DNA of 64,000 nt. Source: Rhizobium sp. BK376. Its GTDB lineage: Bacteria; Pseudomonadota; Alphaproteobacteria; Rhizobiales; Rhizobiaceae. A program made the translations under genes and the position numbers. Location of the stretch: positions 124,001-188,000 of the forward strand of contig NZ_SLZG01000004.1 of NCBI RefSeq assembly GCF_004341625.1. Direction: 5' to 3'. Positions 1 to 9,780 of this stretch are shown piece after piece. The notes below the pieces were generated by a model. It worked only from the letters and a program-made list of their open reading frames with translations. It was not told the DNA's origin and searched no databases. Positions within the stretch are counted from its first letter, which is position 1, and the number at the start of each line of letters is the position of its first letter.

Positions 1-233
1 ATGAAATCAAATATTTCCGCTTCCGTCGAGTGGCGACGGGCGTGATATTCCTCGGTCGTCTTGATGATCAGATCGACGACACCAGGGAAGCAGCCGCAGC
101 AGCGGCCGCGCTTTTCCATGGCATGATATACTTTTGCAGGAACGATGAGCTGCCAACAATCTTCATCAAGGAAGGCGTTGATGACGTCTTTGATTTCCTT
201 GTCGGTAATGTAATTGCAACTGCAGACCAGCAT
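1..233 (-). CDS. bfd: Bacterioferritin-associated ferredoxin-like (2Fe-2S) protein, 3' end cut by window edge
   Basis: Reading leftwards from the ATG at 231-233 gives a protein that begins MLVCSCNYITDKEIKD and stays open to base 1. Cys4 and Cys6, then Cys45, Cys46 and Cys48, match the BFD-like [2Fe-2S] fold, in which the first pair is CxC and a later cluster supplies the other two ligands. In this family Bfd binds bacterioferritin and supplies electrons for releasing stored iron. A start further upstream at 260 is ruled out because that frame reaches a TGA before 233. The stop codon lies outside the window, so the C-terminus is unknown. bfr is often adjacent in related genomes but would lie beyond the edge. 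Confidence 0.8.
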   Translation of the reverse strand, partial: MLVCSCNYITDKEIKDVINAFLDEDCWQLIVPAKVYHAMEKRGRCCGCFPGVVDLIIKTTEEYHARRHSTEAEIFDF

Positions 234-267
234 TCTCGTTCAGTCCGTCAAACATGACATTGTCTAT

Positions 268-302
268 CCTCTTTAATTGCTAAAGAAGAGGTCCGCTGTC
301 AA
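268..302 (-). promoter_or_regulatory. Candidate promoter and palindromic operator of the bfd-like gene
   Basis: On the minus strand TTGACA (297-302) and CAATTA (274-279) are 17 bases apart, a good sigma-70 fit. An imperfect palindrome at 268-291, with inner arms CTTTA/TAAAG and outer CCTCTT/AAGAGG, covers the -10. Iron-responsive control (Irr or RirA) would suit a Bfd gene, but the match to their published boxes is only loose. Confidence 0.4.
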
Positions 303-371
303 GAAAGATTCATGATTTTTCCGCAGCGACCCTGTTGCGCATTGTCACATCGGCGTGACGCGGGCCGGGAA

Positions 372-3300
372 TCAATGGAAATTGCGGCCCTTCGGCATGA
401 CCTCGGCAGTCTCGCCAGCATCGCTGCTGCCATCTGTCGCCGCCGGGGGAAGCAATGGGAGGGCTCTATTTGCATTCCGCGAAAATTTCCGCTCCCGTTG
501 ATCCATTCCCGGATACACCACTTCATCCGAGCGAGGATTGATGCCGAAGCGTCTGGCCTCGCGCTGCAGGATGCCAAGGGCCGAGGTCATGTCCTCGATA
601 TGGTCGACAACGACATGGATGACACCACTCTGGCTCTGCAGGCGACCCCGGATCTTGACCAGACGCGCGCCCATAACGACGGGACGGTACTTTTCGAAGG
701 CTTTTGGCCAGACAATGGCATTCGAGACGCCCGTTTCATCTTCAAGTGTCATGAAGATCACTCCCTTTGCCGATCCCGGCCGCTGACGCACAAGGACAAG
801 CCCGGCAATCGTCACCATCCTGCCATTCGCAACAGTGAGGAGATCGACACTGCGCGTAATGCCCATCTGCACAAACCGCTCACGCAGGAAGGAAACCGGA
901 TGGGCCTTCAGGGAGAGTGACAGGTAGCGGTAATCCTCGATCACCTGCTCGCCCTGCAGCATGGCGGGGAGAGAAACGGCAGGCTCGATCTGCAGATCCG
1001 TAGACCCCGCGACGTCGAATAGCGGCAGCTTTTCCGCAGCACTCTTCACATCCAGCGCGCGCACCTCCCATAGGGCCTGCCGCCGTCCAAGGCCGAGAGA
1101 GCCGAAGGCATCCGCATCCGCCAACCGCTCGATATCGGCCTTATCAAGGCCCGATCGCAGCCAGAGATCACGGACGGAGACATAGCCGGCTCCCCTATTC
1201 TTGAAAAAGTCGTCCAGCGCTTTTTCCGACAATCCCTTGATTTGCCGTAAACCAAGACGCACCGCATGCCGCGTCTTGATGACCTCCCGCATATCGGCAT
1301 GCCTGAAATCGACCCTCGCTTGATCGAACTCGGCTTCTTCCAGAAGGCAATCCCAGTCCGAAAAATTGATATCGACCGGCCGGATCTCGACCCCGTGCTC
1401 GCGCGCATCGCGAACGAGTTGGGCAGGTGCATAAAAGCCCATGGGCTGCGAATTCAGCATCGCCGCACAGAAGACATCGGGGTAATACGCCTTCATCCAG
1501 GACGAGGCATAGACGAGGAGCGCAAAGGAGGCCGCATGGCTTTCGGGAAAGCCGTACTCGCCGAAGCCCTTGATCTGGTTGAAACATTGCTGCACGAATT
1601 CGAGCGGATAGTTATTCGAAAGCATGCCGTTGATGAATCTTCTTTCAAAATTATTGATCGTCCCCGTTCTCTTGAAGGTGGCCATCGCCCGTCGCAGACG
1701 ATCGGCTTCCGCCGGCGTAAAACCGGCTCCGTCTATCGCGATCTGCATTGCCTGTTCCTGGAACAGCGGAACACCAAGCGTCCGCTCCAGAACCGCCTTT
1801 AGTTTGGCGCTCGGATATTCGATCGGAATGCCCTGTGCTTTCTGATCCCGCCGCTTCAGATAGGGATGCACCATATTGCCCTGGATCGGCCCAGGCCGGA
1901 CGATCGCCACCTCAATGACGAGATCATAAAATGCTTTTGGCTTCAGCCGCGGCAGCATGCTCATCTGCGCCCGGCTTTCGATCTGGAAGACCCCGAGCGT
2001 GTCTGCCCGGCCCATCATCGCATAGACCGGCTTCCCTTCGTCGCCATGTTCCCGATTGCCAAGTTCCGCGAGCTCTTTCCTCACGCCGTAATGTGATTCA
2101 AGCAGTGAAAAAGCCCTCCGCAGGCAGGTCAGCATGCCGAGCGCCAGAACATCCACCTTCAGGAGGCCGACATTGTCGAGATCGTCCTTGTCCCATTCGA
2201 TCATGTAGCGAGCAGGCATCGCCGTCTTCATGATCGGCACGATCTCGTCGAGCCTGTCCCGCGTAATGACGAAGCCACCGACATGTTGTGTCAGGTGCCG
2301 GGGGAAGGAAAGGAGCTCGGAAGCATATTTGAGGACGTGCAGAGTTACGGGGTCCTCCATGTCGAGCCCGGCCGCCTTCGCGTCACGTTCCGACAGATTG
2401 TCCTCAGACCAGCCCCAGACGAGGCTGCTGATCGCCGACTGCACGTCCTCCGACAGGCCGAAGGCCTTGGAAACCTCGCGACCGGCCGAACGCGTGCGAT
2501 AGCTCGTCACCCCCGCCGTCAGCCCGGCATGCTCCTTGCCATACCGCTTGTAGATAAACTGGATAACTTCCTCGCGCCGGCTGTGTTCGAAGTCGACGTC
2601 GATATCCGGCGGCTCGTCGCGGTCCATGGAAAGGAAGCGATCGAAGAGCAGCGTGCTCTTTTGCGGATCGACCTCGGTGATCTCCAGGCAATAGCAGATG
2701 ACAGAATTTGCAGCCGACCCCCGGCCCTGGCAGAGAATTTTAAGCTCATACCGGGCATGCTGGACAATCCGATGGACGGTCAGAAAATAGGAAGCGTAAT
2801 TCTTCTCGCGAACGAGCTTCAATTCGTAATGGATCTGTTCGGCGACTTTTTCCGGAATCTTTTTGGGAGCGTAGCGTTTTGCCGCTCCGGACCAGGTCAG
2901 CCGCTCCAACGTCTCGAACGGCGTTTCCCCCGGCTCGTTTTCCGGCGGATAGTTGTGCATCAGTTCCTTGATCGAGAACTGAAGCGCGCCGAAGAAGCGC
3001 TTCGCATTGTCGATCGCATCGGGATATTCCCTGAAAAGCCGGGTCATCTCCCGATCGGCCTTGATATGGCGCTCGGCATTCGGCGCCAGCAGGAAACCCG
3101 CCTCTGAAATCAGCACATGCTCGCGGATCGCAGTGACCACATCGGATAGCGGCCGGCGTTCGGCGTGATGGTAGAGCGGCTGGTTCGTGGCGACGAGGGG
3201 AACCAGGGTGCGACCGGCAAGCAGCGCGAAAGTGGCAAAGCTCTGCCGGTCCCGGCCGTCATAGGCCGGCGAAAGGACCAGGTGGAAAGCCTCGCGGAAC

Positions 3301-3833
3301 CTCGCGCGAAAGCGTATTAGACAGTCTTCCAGACGTCGGTAACTATCCGCATCACCGATAGCAGCACGATCAGGGACAAGGGCGAGCATCATCTCGTCGC
3401 CCCACTCGAGGAAGTCGTCCGCGTTCAGAAGGCAGGAGCCCTTTTGCGCCTCGTCCTTCAGGTTTCCCGCGCTCAGCAACCGGCAAAGATTGGCCCAGCC
3501 CTGACGATTGCAAGGATAGGCAAGGATGTCAGGCGTTCCATCGCAAAAAACCAGACGCGCACCCGGCTGGATCCGGATCGGCTCGATGACCGGATCATCC
3601 TTCTCCTTTTCGTCGAGCTCGCCACGCTGCCAGCGCTCATATTTGGCGGCGATATGCAGGGCCTGCATATGCGCCCGCACGACGCCGGCGACGGAGTTTC
3701 TGTCGGCTATGCCGAGACCGCCGAGCTTCATGACGGCGGCCTGCACGACCATTTCTTCGGGCTTGGACGCACCTTCAAGAAAGGAAAAATTCGTCCTTGC
3801 GCCGATCTCACAAAATGCGGTGGGGATGGTCAT
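372..3833 (-). CDS. dnaE2: Error-prone DNA polymerase DnaE2 (ImuC)
   Basis: A 1153-residue C-family polymerase alpha-like protein of the DnaE2/ImuC class, which does translesion synthesis and damage-induced mutagenesis together with ImuA and ImuB. It opens with a PHP domain ([20 protein letters not shown]). The polymerase acidic motif PDIDVDF lies near residue 411, and an OB-fold is near residues 1010-1090. The ATG at 3831-3833 overlaps the imuB TGA as ATGA, so the two are translationally coupled; this start is preferred over one 8 codons upstream. It is the last gene of the LexA-controlled imuA-imuB-dnaE2 operon. Length fits the family and no frame break is seen. Confidence 0.95.
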   Translation of the reverse strand: MTIPTAFCEIGARTNFSFLEGASKPEEMVVQAAVMKLGGLGIADRNSVAGVVRAHMQALHIAAKYERWQRGELDEKEKDDPVIEPIRIQPGARLVFCDGTPDILAYPCNRQGWANLCRLLSAGNLKDEAQKGSCLLNADDFLEWGDEMMLALVPDRAAIGDADSYRRLEDCLIRFRARFREAFHLVLSPAYDGRDRQSFATFALLAGRTLVPLVATNQPLYHHAERRPLSDVVTAIREHVLISEAGFLLAPNAERHIKADREMTRLFREYPDAIDNAKRFFGALQFSIKELMHNYPPENEPGETPFETLERLTWSGAAKRYAPKKIPEKVAEQIHYELKLVREKNYASYFLTVHRIVQHARYELKILCQGRGSAANSVICYCLEITEVDPQKSTLLFDRFLSMDRDEPPDIDVDFEHSRREEVIQFIYKRYGKEHAGLTAGVTSYRTRSAGREVSKAFGLSEDVQSAISSLVWGWSEDNLSERDAKAAGLDMEDPVTLHVLKYASELLSFPRHLTQHVGGFVITRDRLDEIVPIMKTAMPARYMIEWDKDDLDNVGLLKVDVLALGMLTCLRRAFSLLESHYGVRKELAELGNREHGDEGKPVYAMMGRADTLGVFQIESRAQMSMLPRLKPKAFYDLVIEVAIVRPGPIQGNMVHPYLKRRDQKAQGIPIEYPSAKLKAVLERTLGVPLFQEQAMQIAIDGAGFTPAEADRLRRAMATFKRTGTINNFERRFINGMLSNNYPLEFVQQCFNQIKGFGEYGFPESHAASFALLVYASSWMKAYYPDVFCAAMLNSQPMGFYAPAQLVRDAREHGVEIRPVDINFSDWDCLLEEAEFDQARVDFRHADMREVIKTRHAVRLGLRQIKGLSEKALDDFFKNRGAGYVSVRDLWLRSGLDKADIERLADADAFGSLGLGRRQALWEVRALDVKSAAEKLPLFDVAGSTDLQIEPAVSLPAMLQGEQVIEDYRYLSLSLKAHPVSFLRERFVQMGITRSVDLLTVANGRMVTIAGLVLVRQRPGSAKGVIFMTLEDETGVSNAIVWPKAFEKYRPVVMGARLVKIRGRLQSQSGVIHVVVDHIEDMTSALGILQREARRFGINPRSDEVVYPGMDQRERKFSRNANRALPLLPPAATDGSSDAGETAEVMPKGRNFH

Positions 3834-5437
3834 GCGAAAAGCCCGTGCATGAACCATTTGGGAGGATTTTCGCCGCCGTAAAGACCTTGGCGATAGATCC
3901 AGAAGCGATGGCCTGCCCCATCCTCGATGCGGAAATAATCCCGGCTTTCGGCGTTATCGATCCACCATTCCATGGCAAGCCGTTCCGGCCCTTCACTTCT
4001 TGCCACCTGATGCCGCAGGCGCCGCCATTGGAAAATCTGCGGCGGTCCGTCGGGCACCTCGGCAAGCACGGCTTCGACCGGCTCCGGCTTGGCCAGAAGC
4101 CGCAAGGGCCGCTCACTTCTGAAAGGAACAAACGGCTCTCCTTTGGCTTGCCGATGATGCTTCTCCGCTTCGATCGCCGGTATCGAGATTGCCGCACGCT
4201 CCGGCACATGGCTTTCGCACAGGGCAAAACGCTGCAGGCAATCTTCGCCGAGACGGGCCGAGACCCGATCGACAAAGGCGGACAACGATATCTCGTCCTG
4301 CCGATCACTATCGAAATCGGCCTGCCTAGCATCCAGGATGTCATGATGCAGCACGTTCAGCCGCAGAATTTCGAAGCCATAGCCAGCGTCGAGATCGTCA
4401 TAGATTGCCTGCAGCCGTTCGGCAAACAAAGCAGCGATGGCCTTCGCCTCCCGGAGCGGCCGCGAAGCACCAACGGCGATGCGAAAGACCCTGCCGTCCA
4501 CGCGAAAAAGAACCAACTCGAACCGCCTGCCGCCGATCCCTCGCGCCTCCAGCGACAGCTTGAGGGAAAGAGCAACCTGAACGGCAATTGCAAGAATCTG
4601 GTCTTCCGTTCCGACAGGTTCAGCCAGCTGGCGTTCCGCCGACAGGCTGGCTACAGGCCGGCGCGGCGAGATCGGTTCTTCCTGCTGCCCCAGAGCCTGA
4701 TCGAGACGCAGAAGCAGCTCCGCACCGAAGCGACGGGCAAGCGGCGCCCGCGGCGCTCTCATGACGTCGCCCACATATTTGAGCCCGACCTTCCTCAACG
4801 CATCGATCATCTCCCGCTCCACCCTAAGAGCAGCAACCGGCAAGGAGGCCAGCACATCGAGAGCCCTCTCGTCGTCGATCAACCCGCCACTGCCAAAACG
4901 CGTTGCCGCCCAGGAGAGCCCTGGCGACGACGAAATGGCACCGCGCGCATCGATCCCCATCTGAAAGAGCCGAGAGAGAATATCCTTGAGAATGGCCGCC
5001 TCACCACCGAAGAGATGCGCACAGCCGGTAATATCGAGAAACAGCCCATCCTTTCCGTCAAGGGCAACAAGCGGAGTATAGCGATCGCACCAGTCGGCAA
5101 TGCCTTCGAGAAAACGCCGATCAGCTGCAGTATCCTCATCAATCACGTCGAGCCTGGGATGGATAGCGCGCGCCTCGGCAACACCCTGTCCTTTTCGAAG
5201 GCCGATCTTCTCTGCCACTTCGTCCAGCGCCGTCAGCCGCATGGCGTTGTTCTGCCGCCCGGAACAGACGATCGGCGGCGCCTCAGGACGCCCGGTCGAA
5301 CGCCAGGAGAGCCCCCATCGCTTTCTGGCGATCCGGTCCGTTGGAAGATGCGGGAAGTGGATCGCGAGAATGCGCTGTGCGTTCGCCTGGAAGGCGAGTG
5401 TCGACTGGCTGGTAGACAGGAAGAAACCGGCGGTCAT
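3830..5437 (-). CDS. imuB: ImuB, catalytically inactive Y-family polymerase-like protein of the mutasome
   Basis: A 535-residue Y-family polymerase homologue. In the family ImuB lacks catalytic carboxylates and acts as an adaptor between the beta clamp, ImuA and DnaE2. Here the conserved beginning is [15 protein letters not shown] at about residue 22, where active Y polymerases carry a DxDxFFA-type motif; no such acidic pair is present. The ATG at 5437 lies inside the end of imuA, an overlap of 155 bases, and no later ATG precedes the conserved part. A GTG or TTG start nearer residue 20 cannot be excluded. The stop is coupled to dnaE2 by ATGA. Confidence 0.92.
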   Translation of the reverse strand: MTAGFFLSTSQSTLAFQANAQRILAIHFPHLPTDRIARKRWGLSWRSTGRPEAPPIVCSGRQNNAMRLTALDEVAEKIGLRKGQGVAEARAIHPRLDVIDEDTAADRRFLEGIADWCDRYTPLVALDGKDGLFLDITGCAHLFGGEAAILKDILSRLFQMGIDARGAISSSPGLSWAATRFGSGGLIDDERALDVLASLPVAALRVEREMIDALRKVGLKYVGDVMRAPRAPLARRFGAELLLRLDQALGQQEEPISPRRPVASLSAERQLAEPVGTEDQILAIAVQVALSLKLSLEARGIGGRRFELVLFRVDGRVFRIAVGASRPLREAKAIAALFAERLQAIYDDLDAGYGFEILRLNVLHHDILDARQADFDSDRQDEISLSAFVDRVSARLGEDCLQRFALCESHVPERAAISIPAIEAEKHHRQAKGEPFVPFRSERPLRLLAKPEPVEAVLAEVPDGPPQIFQWRRLRHQVARSEGPERLAMEWWIDNAESRDYFRIEDGAGHRFWIYRQGLYGGENPPKWFMHGLFA

Positions 5438-6233
5438 GGGGATTCCACTCCAAAAGAAGGGAGATGGGAGCCGGGTTGCGGCTCTTCTCCAGGGTGAGAC
5501 GAAAGACCGGATTGCCGATGCTGCCGCCTAGCATCGAACCATCCGGCAGAAGCCGCGCCTGAGCCGGCGCGGGGTCGACAAGAAAGCGGAAGAAAGCGCT
5601 ACTGGCTTCTTCCTCGCCGGCTTGCCGCAAAAGAAAAAGAGGACGCTCCGACGCCTTTGCCCTGAGATTCAATCGCCGGCTTTCGGTCAGGCCGAAAGGC
5701 TTCGGATTGCCGCGCACCTCAAGAATGGTCGCAGGAAAGACACCGCTTTCAACAGCCGCTTCCGCAAGCCAAAGCGCGTCTTCGAGCTTGCGGGGACTTG
5801 CATGGAGGAAAAGCTCCGGCCGCAATCCGAAATCCTTCAAGCCGACGGCATAGGGAACACCGGCCTCCATCGAAGACACCCTGTCGGCGATCCATAAAAC
5901 CGGCAGGCAGGTGCGGTTCTCCTCCTCATCCTGCCGCTGCACGAGTGCCGCAAGCGCCAGCGCAAAGCCGCTGCTCGAGCTGCCATCGCGCAGCATATGC
6001 GTGCGGATTTCCGTCAGGCCGTCGAGCGGCAACCCTCCCTCCAGGGCCTCGTCCAGATCGGATATGCCGAAGCTCAGACGGCGCGCATTCTCCCGCTTCT
6101 GCGCCTCAATACCGCCATTTGCCAAGTCCTGCATGTCAGCTGCAGCCAAAGCCGGCACCGGCTTGCCTTCGAGCTTCGCAATGGTTTCACGCAGGGCAAA
6201 AAGCTTTTCCCGCGCCACGGCAGCCTTAGCCAT
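5283..6233 (-). CDS. imuA: ImuA, RecA-like protein of the ImuABC mutasome
   Basis: A 316-residue protein of the ImuA/SulA-RecA-like family, first gene of the SOS-induced imuA-imuB-dnaE2 cassette. The core contains RRLSFGISDLDEALEGGLP and a RecA-like strand pattern up to [11 protein letters not shown] at about residue 260. The last ~50 residues look low in complexity and are where the frame overlaps imuB, so they are probably not under strong protein constraint. The ATG at 6233 has CTGGAG just upstream. A LexA box sits 23 bases before the start. Function as polymerase accessory protein is from family knowledge. Confidence 0.9.
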   Translation of the reverse strand: MAKAAVAREKLFALRETIAKLEGKPVPALAAADMQDLANGGIEAQKRENARRLSFGISDLDEALEGGLPLDGLTEIRTHMLRDGSSSSGFALALAALVQRQDEEENRTCLPVLWIADRVSSMEAGVPYAVGLKDFGLRPELFLHASPRKLEDALWLAEAAVESGVFPATILEVRGNPKPFGLTESRRLNLRAKASERPLFLLRQAGEEEASSAFFRFLVDPAPAQARLLPDGSMLGGSIGNPVFRLTLEKSRNPAPISLLLEWNPHDRRFLPVYQPVDTRLPGERTAHSRDPLPASSNGPDRQKAMGALLAFDRAS

Positions 6234-6255
6234 GGACGTTGCTCCAGATAATTTC

Positions 6256-6270
6256 GTTCCTGTTATGTTC
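6256..6270 (-). promoter_or_regulatory. LexA box (SOS operator) of imuA-imuB-dnaE2
   Basis: The plus strand reads GTTC-CTGTTAT-GTTC, an exact match to the alphaproteobacterial LexA consensus GTTC-N7-GTTC. It lies directly after a plausible minus-strand promoter (TTGACT at 6297-6302, 17-base spacer, AATCTA at 6274-6279), over the expected transcription start. Bound LexA would block the operon until DNA damage. Confidence 0.92.
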
Positions 6271-6273
6271 CTA

Positions 6274-6302
6274 TAGATTCCAGAGCGCTAAATAAGAGTC
6301 AA
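6274..6302 (-). promoter_or_regulatory. Predicted sigma-70 promoter of imuA
   Basis: TTGACT and AATCTA hexamers separated by 17 bases on the minus strand, immediately upstream of the LexA box. The -35 is close to consensus and the -10 is weak, as expected for a tightly repressed SOS gene. Confidence 0.5.
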
Positions 6303-6395
6303 TAACCAATTTATGTGAATTTATTCCTCTGCGAGAATCCGCTCTCGAAAAACTCAGCCAAAGGTTCTATATGGGCGAAAAGAAAGGACATCATC

Positions 6396-6833
6396 ATGGC
6401 CCGCATTGACCAGAGCGAGGATTGGCGGGACCGTCACGCGCCGACGATAAGTGCATTCGAATCGCTGACCATGGAGGCCTACAGCCACCTGCCGGAGGAA
6501 TTCCGGGCGCTGACCGGCAATCTGACCATCGAGATCGAAGACTTTCCGGACGACGAGGTTTTCGAGGACATGGCGCTCGAGACGCCATTCGACCTGCTCG
6601 GCCTCTTCGAGGGCCGCGGAGTCAGCGAGCGCTTCACCGTCGAGAACGGCGAAATGCCGAACCGCATCCGGCTCTATCGCCGGCCGATCATCGATTATTG
6701 GGCGGAAAACGACGAAACGCTGGGCGATATCATCACCCATGTGCTGATCCACGAGATCGGCCACCATTTCGGCCTCAGCGACGACGATATGGAGCGCATC
6801 GAGGCCAGCGCCGAGGAAGCGACAGACCGCTGA
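6396..6833 (+). CDS. Zincin-like metallopeptidase family protein
   Basis: A 145-residue protein with the zinc-binding signature HEIGHHFGLSDDD near residues 119-131. The HExxHxxGxxD pattern fits the small bacterial zincin (PF06262/DUF1025-type) family, widespread and of unknown substrate. The chosen ATG (MARIDQSEDW) has AGAAAGGA nine bases upstream; the 27 codons before it in the same frame have no ribosome site. No signal peptide, so probably cytoplasmic. It is transcribed divergently from imuA but shares no evident function with it. Protease activity is inferred from the motif only. Confidence 0.85.
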   Translation: MARIDQSEDWRDRHAPTISAFESLTMEAYSHLPEEFRALTGNLTIEIEDFPDDEVFEDMALETPFDLLGLFEGRGVSERFTVENGEMPNRIRLYRRPIIDYWAENDETLGDIITHVLIHEIGHHFGLSDDDMERIEASAEEATDR

Positions 6834-6881
6834 TGCGGTCGGTCCATTTGTTTTAATGCAATTCCTGGAATTGCTTTCAGA

Positions 6882-7088
6882 TCATTGCTCGGAAAGCTTC
6901 ATCTCGGGATCGTAATCCTTGCCTTCGACATCCTTGACCACGGCCTGGCCGCATTGCATCAGGCCTGTTGCCGCGTTGAAGGCATAGGTCGGAGAGCCCG
7001 AGAGGGACCAGCCCTTGTTGAGGGCGGCACTCACCTTGTGGCAGAAGGAGGAATCGTCGGGGCCGCTCAGAAAACGGTAGAGTTTCAT
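6882..7088 (-). CDS. DUF1737 small protein
   Basis: A 68-residue protein (MKLYRFLSGPDDSSFCHKVS) with the compact pattern of DUF1737: a start like YRFLSGPDD, a central GWSLSGSPTYAFN and a short tail. The role is unknown. It starts 15 bases after the end of the CoA-ester lyase gene on the same strand, so the two are probably co-transcribed. No signal or membrane segment is seen. Confidence 0.8.
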   Translation of the reverse strand: MKLYRFLSGPDDSSFCHKVSAALNKGWSLSGSPTYAFNAATGLMQCGQAVVKDVEGKDYDPEMKLSEQ

Positions 7089-7103
7089 CTGCTGTCTTTC
7101 ATG

Positions 7104-8006
7104 CTAAATCTGTCGTTCTGCAATCAGGCGAGCTTTATGGACCAGTCCCTCCGCCTGGACAAGATGCAGGCGCTCGACCATGCGGCCGTCCATGTTCACG
7201 ACATTGAGATTGGCGGCCGCGGGATCCGCAAAGGCGGCAATGATTGCCTGCGCCTCCGCAAGCGCTTGCTCGTCAGGGCCGAAATGCCGGTTGGCAGCCT
7301 CGATCTGGCCGGGATGGATGAGCATCTTCCCGTCGAACCCCATGGCGCGACCCTGCCCGCATTCCGCATCCAGGCCTGCCATATCCCTAAAATCATTATA
7401 GACGCTGTCGATCGCATCGAGCCCATAGGCGCGCACCGCCAGAACCACCTGCATCAGCCAGGGCACGAGATAGGTCCGCCCCGGCTCAGGCAAGACGCCG
7501 GTATCCTTGCGCAGATCGTTGAGCCCGACGACGAAGCAATCGAGCCGGCTTCCCGGCGTGCGTCCCGCCTCAGCTATCGCAGCGGCGTTCAGGATACCCC
7601 GCGGCGTCTCGATCATCGCCCAGATGCGCAAGGTTTCCGCAGCATCGGCATCGCTCAGCCGATCCATGACATCGGTGACGTCCTGCGGCTCGCCGACTTT
7701 GGGCAGAAGCACGGCATCCGGCTCCAATGCCAGGACAAGATCCAGATCGGCATTGCCGAATTCGGAAGACGGCGCATTGATGCGAATGATCCGCTCCCTG
7801 CCCTCAAGCGGCGGACCGGACCAGAAGGCCTTCAGGTTTTCCCGTGCTTCCGCTTTTTTCTCCGGCGCAACGGAATCCTCAAGGTCGAAAATCACCGCAT
7901 CGCAATCGAGTGCATGGGTCTTTTCGAGCGCCCGGCGATTGATCGCGGGAACGCTGAGCACCGAACGGCGCAGACGGATGGAGCGAGGAGGTGCGAAACG
8001 GCTCAT
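7104..8006 (-). CDS. CoA ester lyase of the HpcH/HpaI (CitE-like) family
   Basis: A 300-residue TIM-barrel lyase. Recognisable parts are RRSVLSVPAINRRALEK at the N-terminus, FDLEDSVAPEKK with the metal-binding acidic residues, AMIETPRGILNAAAIA with the metal-binding Glu, and GLNDL. These place it among CitE-like, malyl-CoA or citramalyl-CoA lyases; the exact acyl-CoA cannot be told. No citrate lyase alpha or gamma gene is nearby, so a citrate lyase beta chain is unlikely. The ATG at 8004-8006 follows a GTG that could also serve. Probable operon with the DUF1737 gene. Confidence 0.85.
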   Translation of the reverse strand: MSRFAPPRSIRLRRSVLSVPAINRRALEKTHALDCDAVIFDLEDSVAPEKKAEARENLKAFWSGPPLEGRERIIRINAPSSEFGNADLDLVLALEPDAVLLPKVGEPQDVTDVMDRLSDADAAETLRIWAMIETPRGILNAAAIAEAGRTPGSRLDCFVVGLNDLRKDTGVLPEPGRTYLVPWLMQVVLAVRAYGLDAIDSVYNDFRDMAGLDAECGQGRAMGFDGKMLIHPGQIEAANRHFGPDEQALAEAQAIIAAFADPAAANLNVVNMDGRMVERLHLVQAEGLVHKARLIAERQI

Positions 8007-8117
8007 CACCGATTTGTGCCAAGCTTTCCGCCGTCAGGCAAGACAACAAAAAGCCACGCTTCTCTTGCAGAGCAATAATCGAAGGACCACATGGATTGCA
8101 GAGAAAGGTCTCAAATC

Positions 8118-8348
8118 ATGCAGAATGTCCGCACCATGTTCATCGCTCTTGCCGCCGTTACAGTCTTCACGGCGGTGGCGCTCCTTACGTTTTCGCTGAC
8201 GCTTGCCGTCGGCGGCATCCTTACCGTCCTCATGGCGGCTCGTGCGATTTCGCTGCGCCTGAAGCCGGCCCCGGTGCGTGCCAAGACGAACGGTCAGCGC
8301 GAAATGCGCATCTGGAACGACGGGCGCGGCACCATCATCGATCTCTGA
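8118..8348 (+). CDS. Small inner-membrane protein of unknown function
   Basis: A 76-residue protein with one long or two short hydrophobic helices at about residues 7-45 (MFIALAAVTVFTAVALLTF followed by LAVGGILTVLMAARAI), then a basic and polar tail ending IIDL. AGAAAGG lies upstream of the chosen ATG; the earlier in-frame ATG at 8091 lacks a site. Similar short proteins occur in rhizobia without a named function. The tail is likely cytoplasmic by the positive-inside rule. I cannot assign a role. Confidence 0.65.
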   Translation: MQNVRTMFIALAAVTVFTAVALLTFSLTLAVGGILTVLMAARAISLRLKPAPVRAKTNGQREMRIWNDGRGTIIDL

Positions 8349-8465
8349 TCGAAACAGCCAATCTGTCTCAAAAATTTTACTTGGCCCTGTCGGCCTTATC
8401 CGTTTTCCTGCGTCCTTGAGGAGGCTGGGCTTAGGCCCGTCCTGAAAATCACCAAACGGAGGATG

Positions 8466-8894
8466 ATGAAGGTGACTGCGGAAAACGATCATCACAAGAT
8501 GCCGCCCGTCAAGAACGGGCTCCTGCCTTATCTTACGGTGGATGGTGCGGTGAAGGCCGCGGAGTTCTATAAGCGCGCATTCGGGGCCGAGCAGGCCTTC
8601 ATGGTTCCCCCCGATGAGAAGGGACGGACCATGCATGTCCATCTCTATATCAATGGCAGCTCGCTGATGATGAGCGACGCCTATCCGGAACACGGACATC
8701 TCCTGGTAAAGCCGCAGAGTTTCGCCCTGCAGCTCATCGTCGACGACATCGATTCCTGGTGGAATCGGGCCGTCGCCGCAGGCGCCGAAGTCGTCATGCC
8801 GGTCGAGCTCATGTTCTGGGGCGACCGCTACGGCCAGCTTCGTGATCCCTTCGGTGTCCTTTGGGCGATGAGCGCACCGGGAAAGACCAATTGA
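8466..8894 (+). CDS. VOC family (glyoxalase/PhnB-like) protein
   Basis: A 142-residue vicinal-oxygen-chelate protein of the PhnB-like branch. It shows the paired beta-alpha-beta-beta-beta layout: LPYLTVDGAVKAAEFYKRAFGAE in the first half and QLIVDDIDSWWNRAVAAGAEV, then WGDRYGQLRDPFGVLWAM, in the second. The RDPFG(V/N)xW ending is typical of the family. The second of two adjacent ATGs is preferred because GGAGG lies only one base from the first. The substrate is unknown; members include resistance and isomerase-type proteins. It stands alone between small genes and leuD. Confidence 0.85.
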   Translation: MKVTAENDHHKMPPVKNGLLPYLTVDGAVKAAEFYKRAFGAEQAFMVPPDEKGRTMHVHLYINGSSLMMSDAYPEHGHLLVKPQSFALQLIVDDIDSWWNRAVAAGAEVVMPVELMFWGDRYGQLRDPFGVLWAMSAPGKTN

Positions 8895-9021
8895 ACCAGG
8901 GCTAGGCCGCGTCGAATCCGCACGCAGCCACGCTCCTAATGCAGATTTTCCTTCATTTCGATGGAAAACTGGACTAAACGCTGATCAACCAAACTAGATC
9001 TGCTGAAATTGGAGCCAGGCC

Positions 9022-9630
9022 ATGGACAAATTCGTAAAGCTGACGGGCGTTGCTGCCCCTCTGCCGGTCGTCAATGTCGATACCGACATGATCATCCCGA
9101 AGGATTATCTGAAGACGATCAAGCGCACCGGTCTTGGCAAGGGTCTTTTCGCGGAAGCCCGCTACAATGAAGACGGCTCGCTGAACGAAGATTTCGTCCT
9201 CAACAAGCCGGCCTATCAGAACGCCAAGATCCTCGTCGCCGGCGACAATTTCGGCTGCGGCTCCTCGCGCGAACATGCGCCTTGGGCTCTCCTGGACTTT
9301 GGCATCCGCTGCGTCATCTCCACGAGCTTCGCCGATATCTTCTACAACAACTGCTTCAAGAACGGCATCCTGCCGATCAAGGTCAGCCATGAAGACCTCG
9401 AAAAGCTGATGGACGATGCATCGCGCGGCTCCAACGCCATCCTGACCGTCGATCTCGAAAACATGGAAATCACCGGCCCGGACGGCGGTTCGCTGAAGTT
9501 CGACCTCGACGAATTCAAGCGTCATTGCCTGCTGAACGGCCTCGACGACATCGGCCTGACGATGGAAAAGTCCAAGGCGATCGACAGCTTCGAGAAGTCG
9601 AACGCTGCTTCCCGTCCCTGGGCGGCCTGA
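9022..9630 (+). CDS. leuD: 3-isopropylmalate dehydratase small subunit
   Basis: A 202-residue LeuD, which with LeuC isomerises 2-isopropylmalate to 3-isopropylmalate in leucine synthesis. It has the swivel-domain features [20 protein letters not shown] near the start and [17 protein letters not shown] near residue 75, the substrate-contacting loop of the aconitase superfamily. Length is normal. GGAG precedes the ATG. leuC is not in the window, which is usual in rhizobia where leuC, leuD and leuB are separated. A strong terminator follows at once. Confidence 0.97.
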   Translation: MDKFVKLTGVAAPLPVVNVDTDMIIPKDYLKTIKRTGLGKGLFAEARYNEDGSLNEDFVLNKPAYQNAKILVAGDNFGCGSSREHAPWALLDFGIRCVISTSFADIFYNNCFKNGILPIKVSHEDLEKLMDDASRGSNAILTVDLENMEITGPDGGSLKFDLDEFKRHCLLNGLDDIGLTMEKSKAIDSFEKSNAASRPWAA

Positions 9631-9658
9631 TCGGCCTCTTTCCATCCAATTGATTTTG

Positions 9659-9685
9659 AAGCCGGGCCTTGCGCCCGGCTTTTTC
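9659..9685 (+). terminator. Rho-independent terminator of leuD
   Basis: Hairpin GCCGGGC-cttgc-GCCCGGC followed by TTTTT, 29 bases after the leuD stop. Confidence 0.9.
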
Positions 9686-9780
9686 ATTTCAGTCGAATTC
9701 ATCGCGCATCGAGTTCTGTCTCTTTGAATAAAATCTCTTCCGAGGTGTTTGCATTGCAGCATTTCAAGGAGATCATCGAC

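Noticed and set aside
2283..3107. Long open frames on the plus strand across dnaE2
   Set aside because: They oppose conserved polymerase motifs and lack ribosome sites.
5283..5437. Frameshift between imuA and imuB
   Set aside because: Both proteins keep their own conserved regions and normal order; an overlap explains the data without an error.
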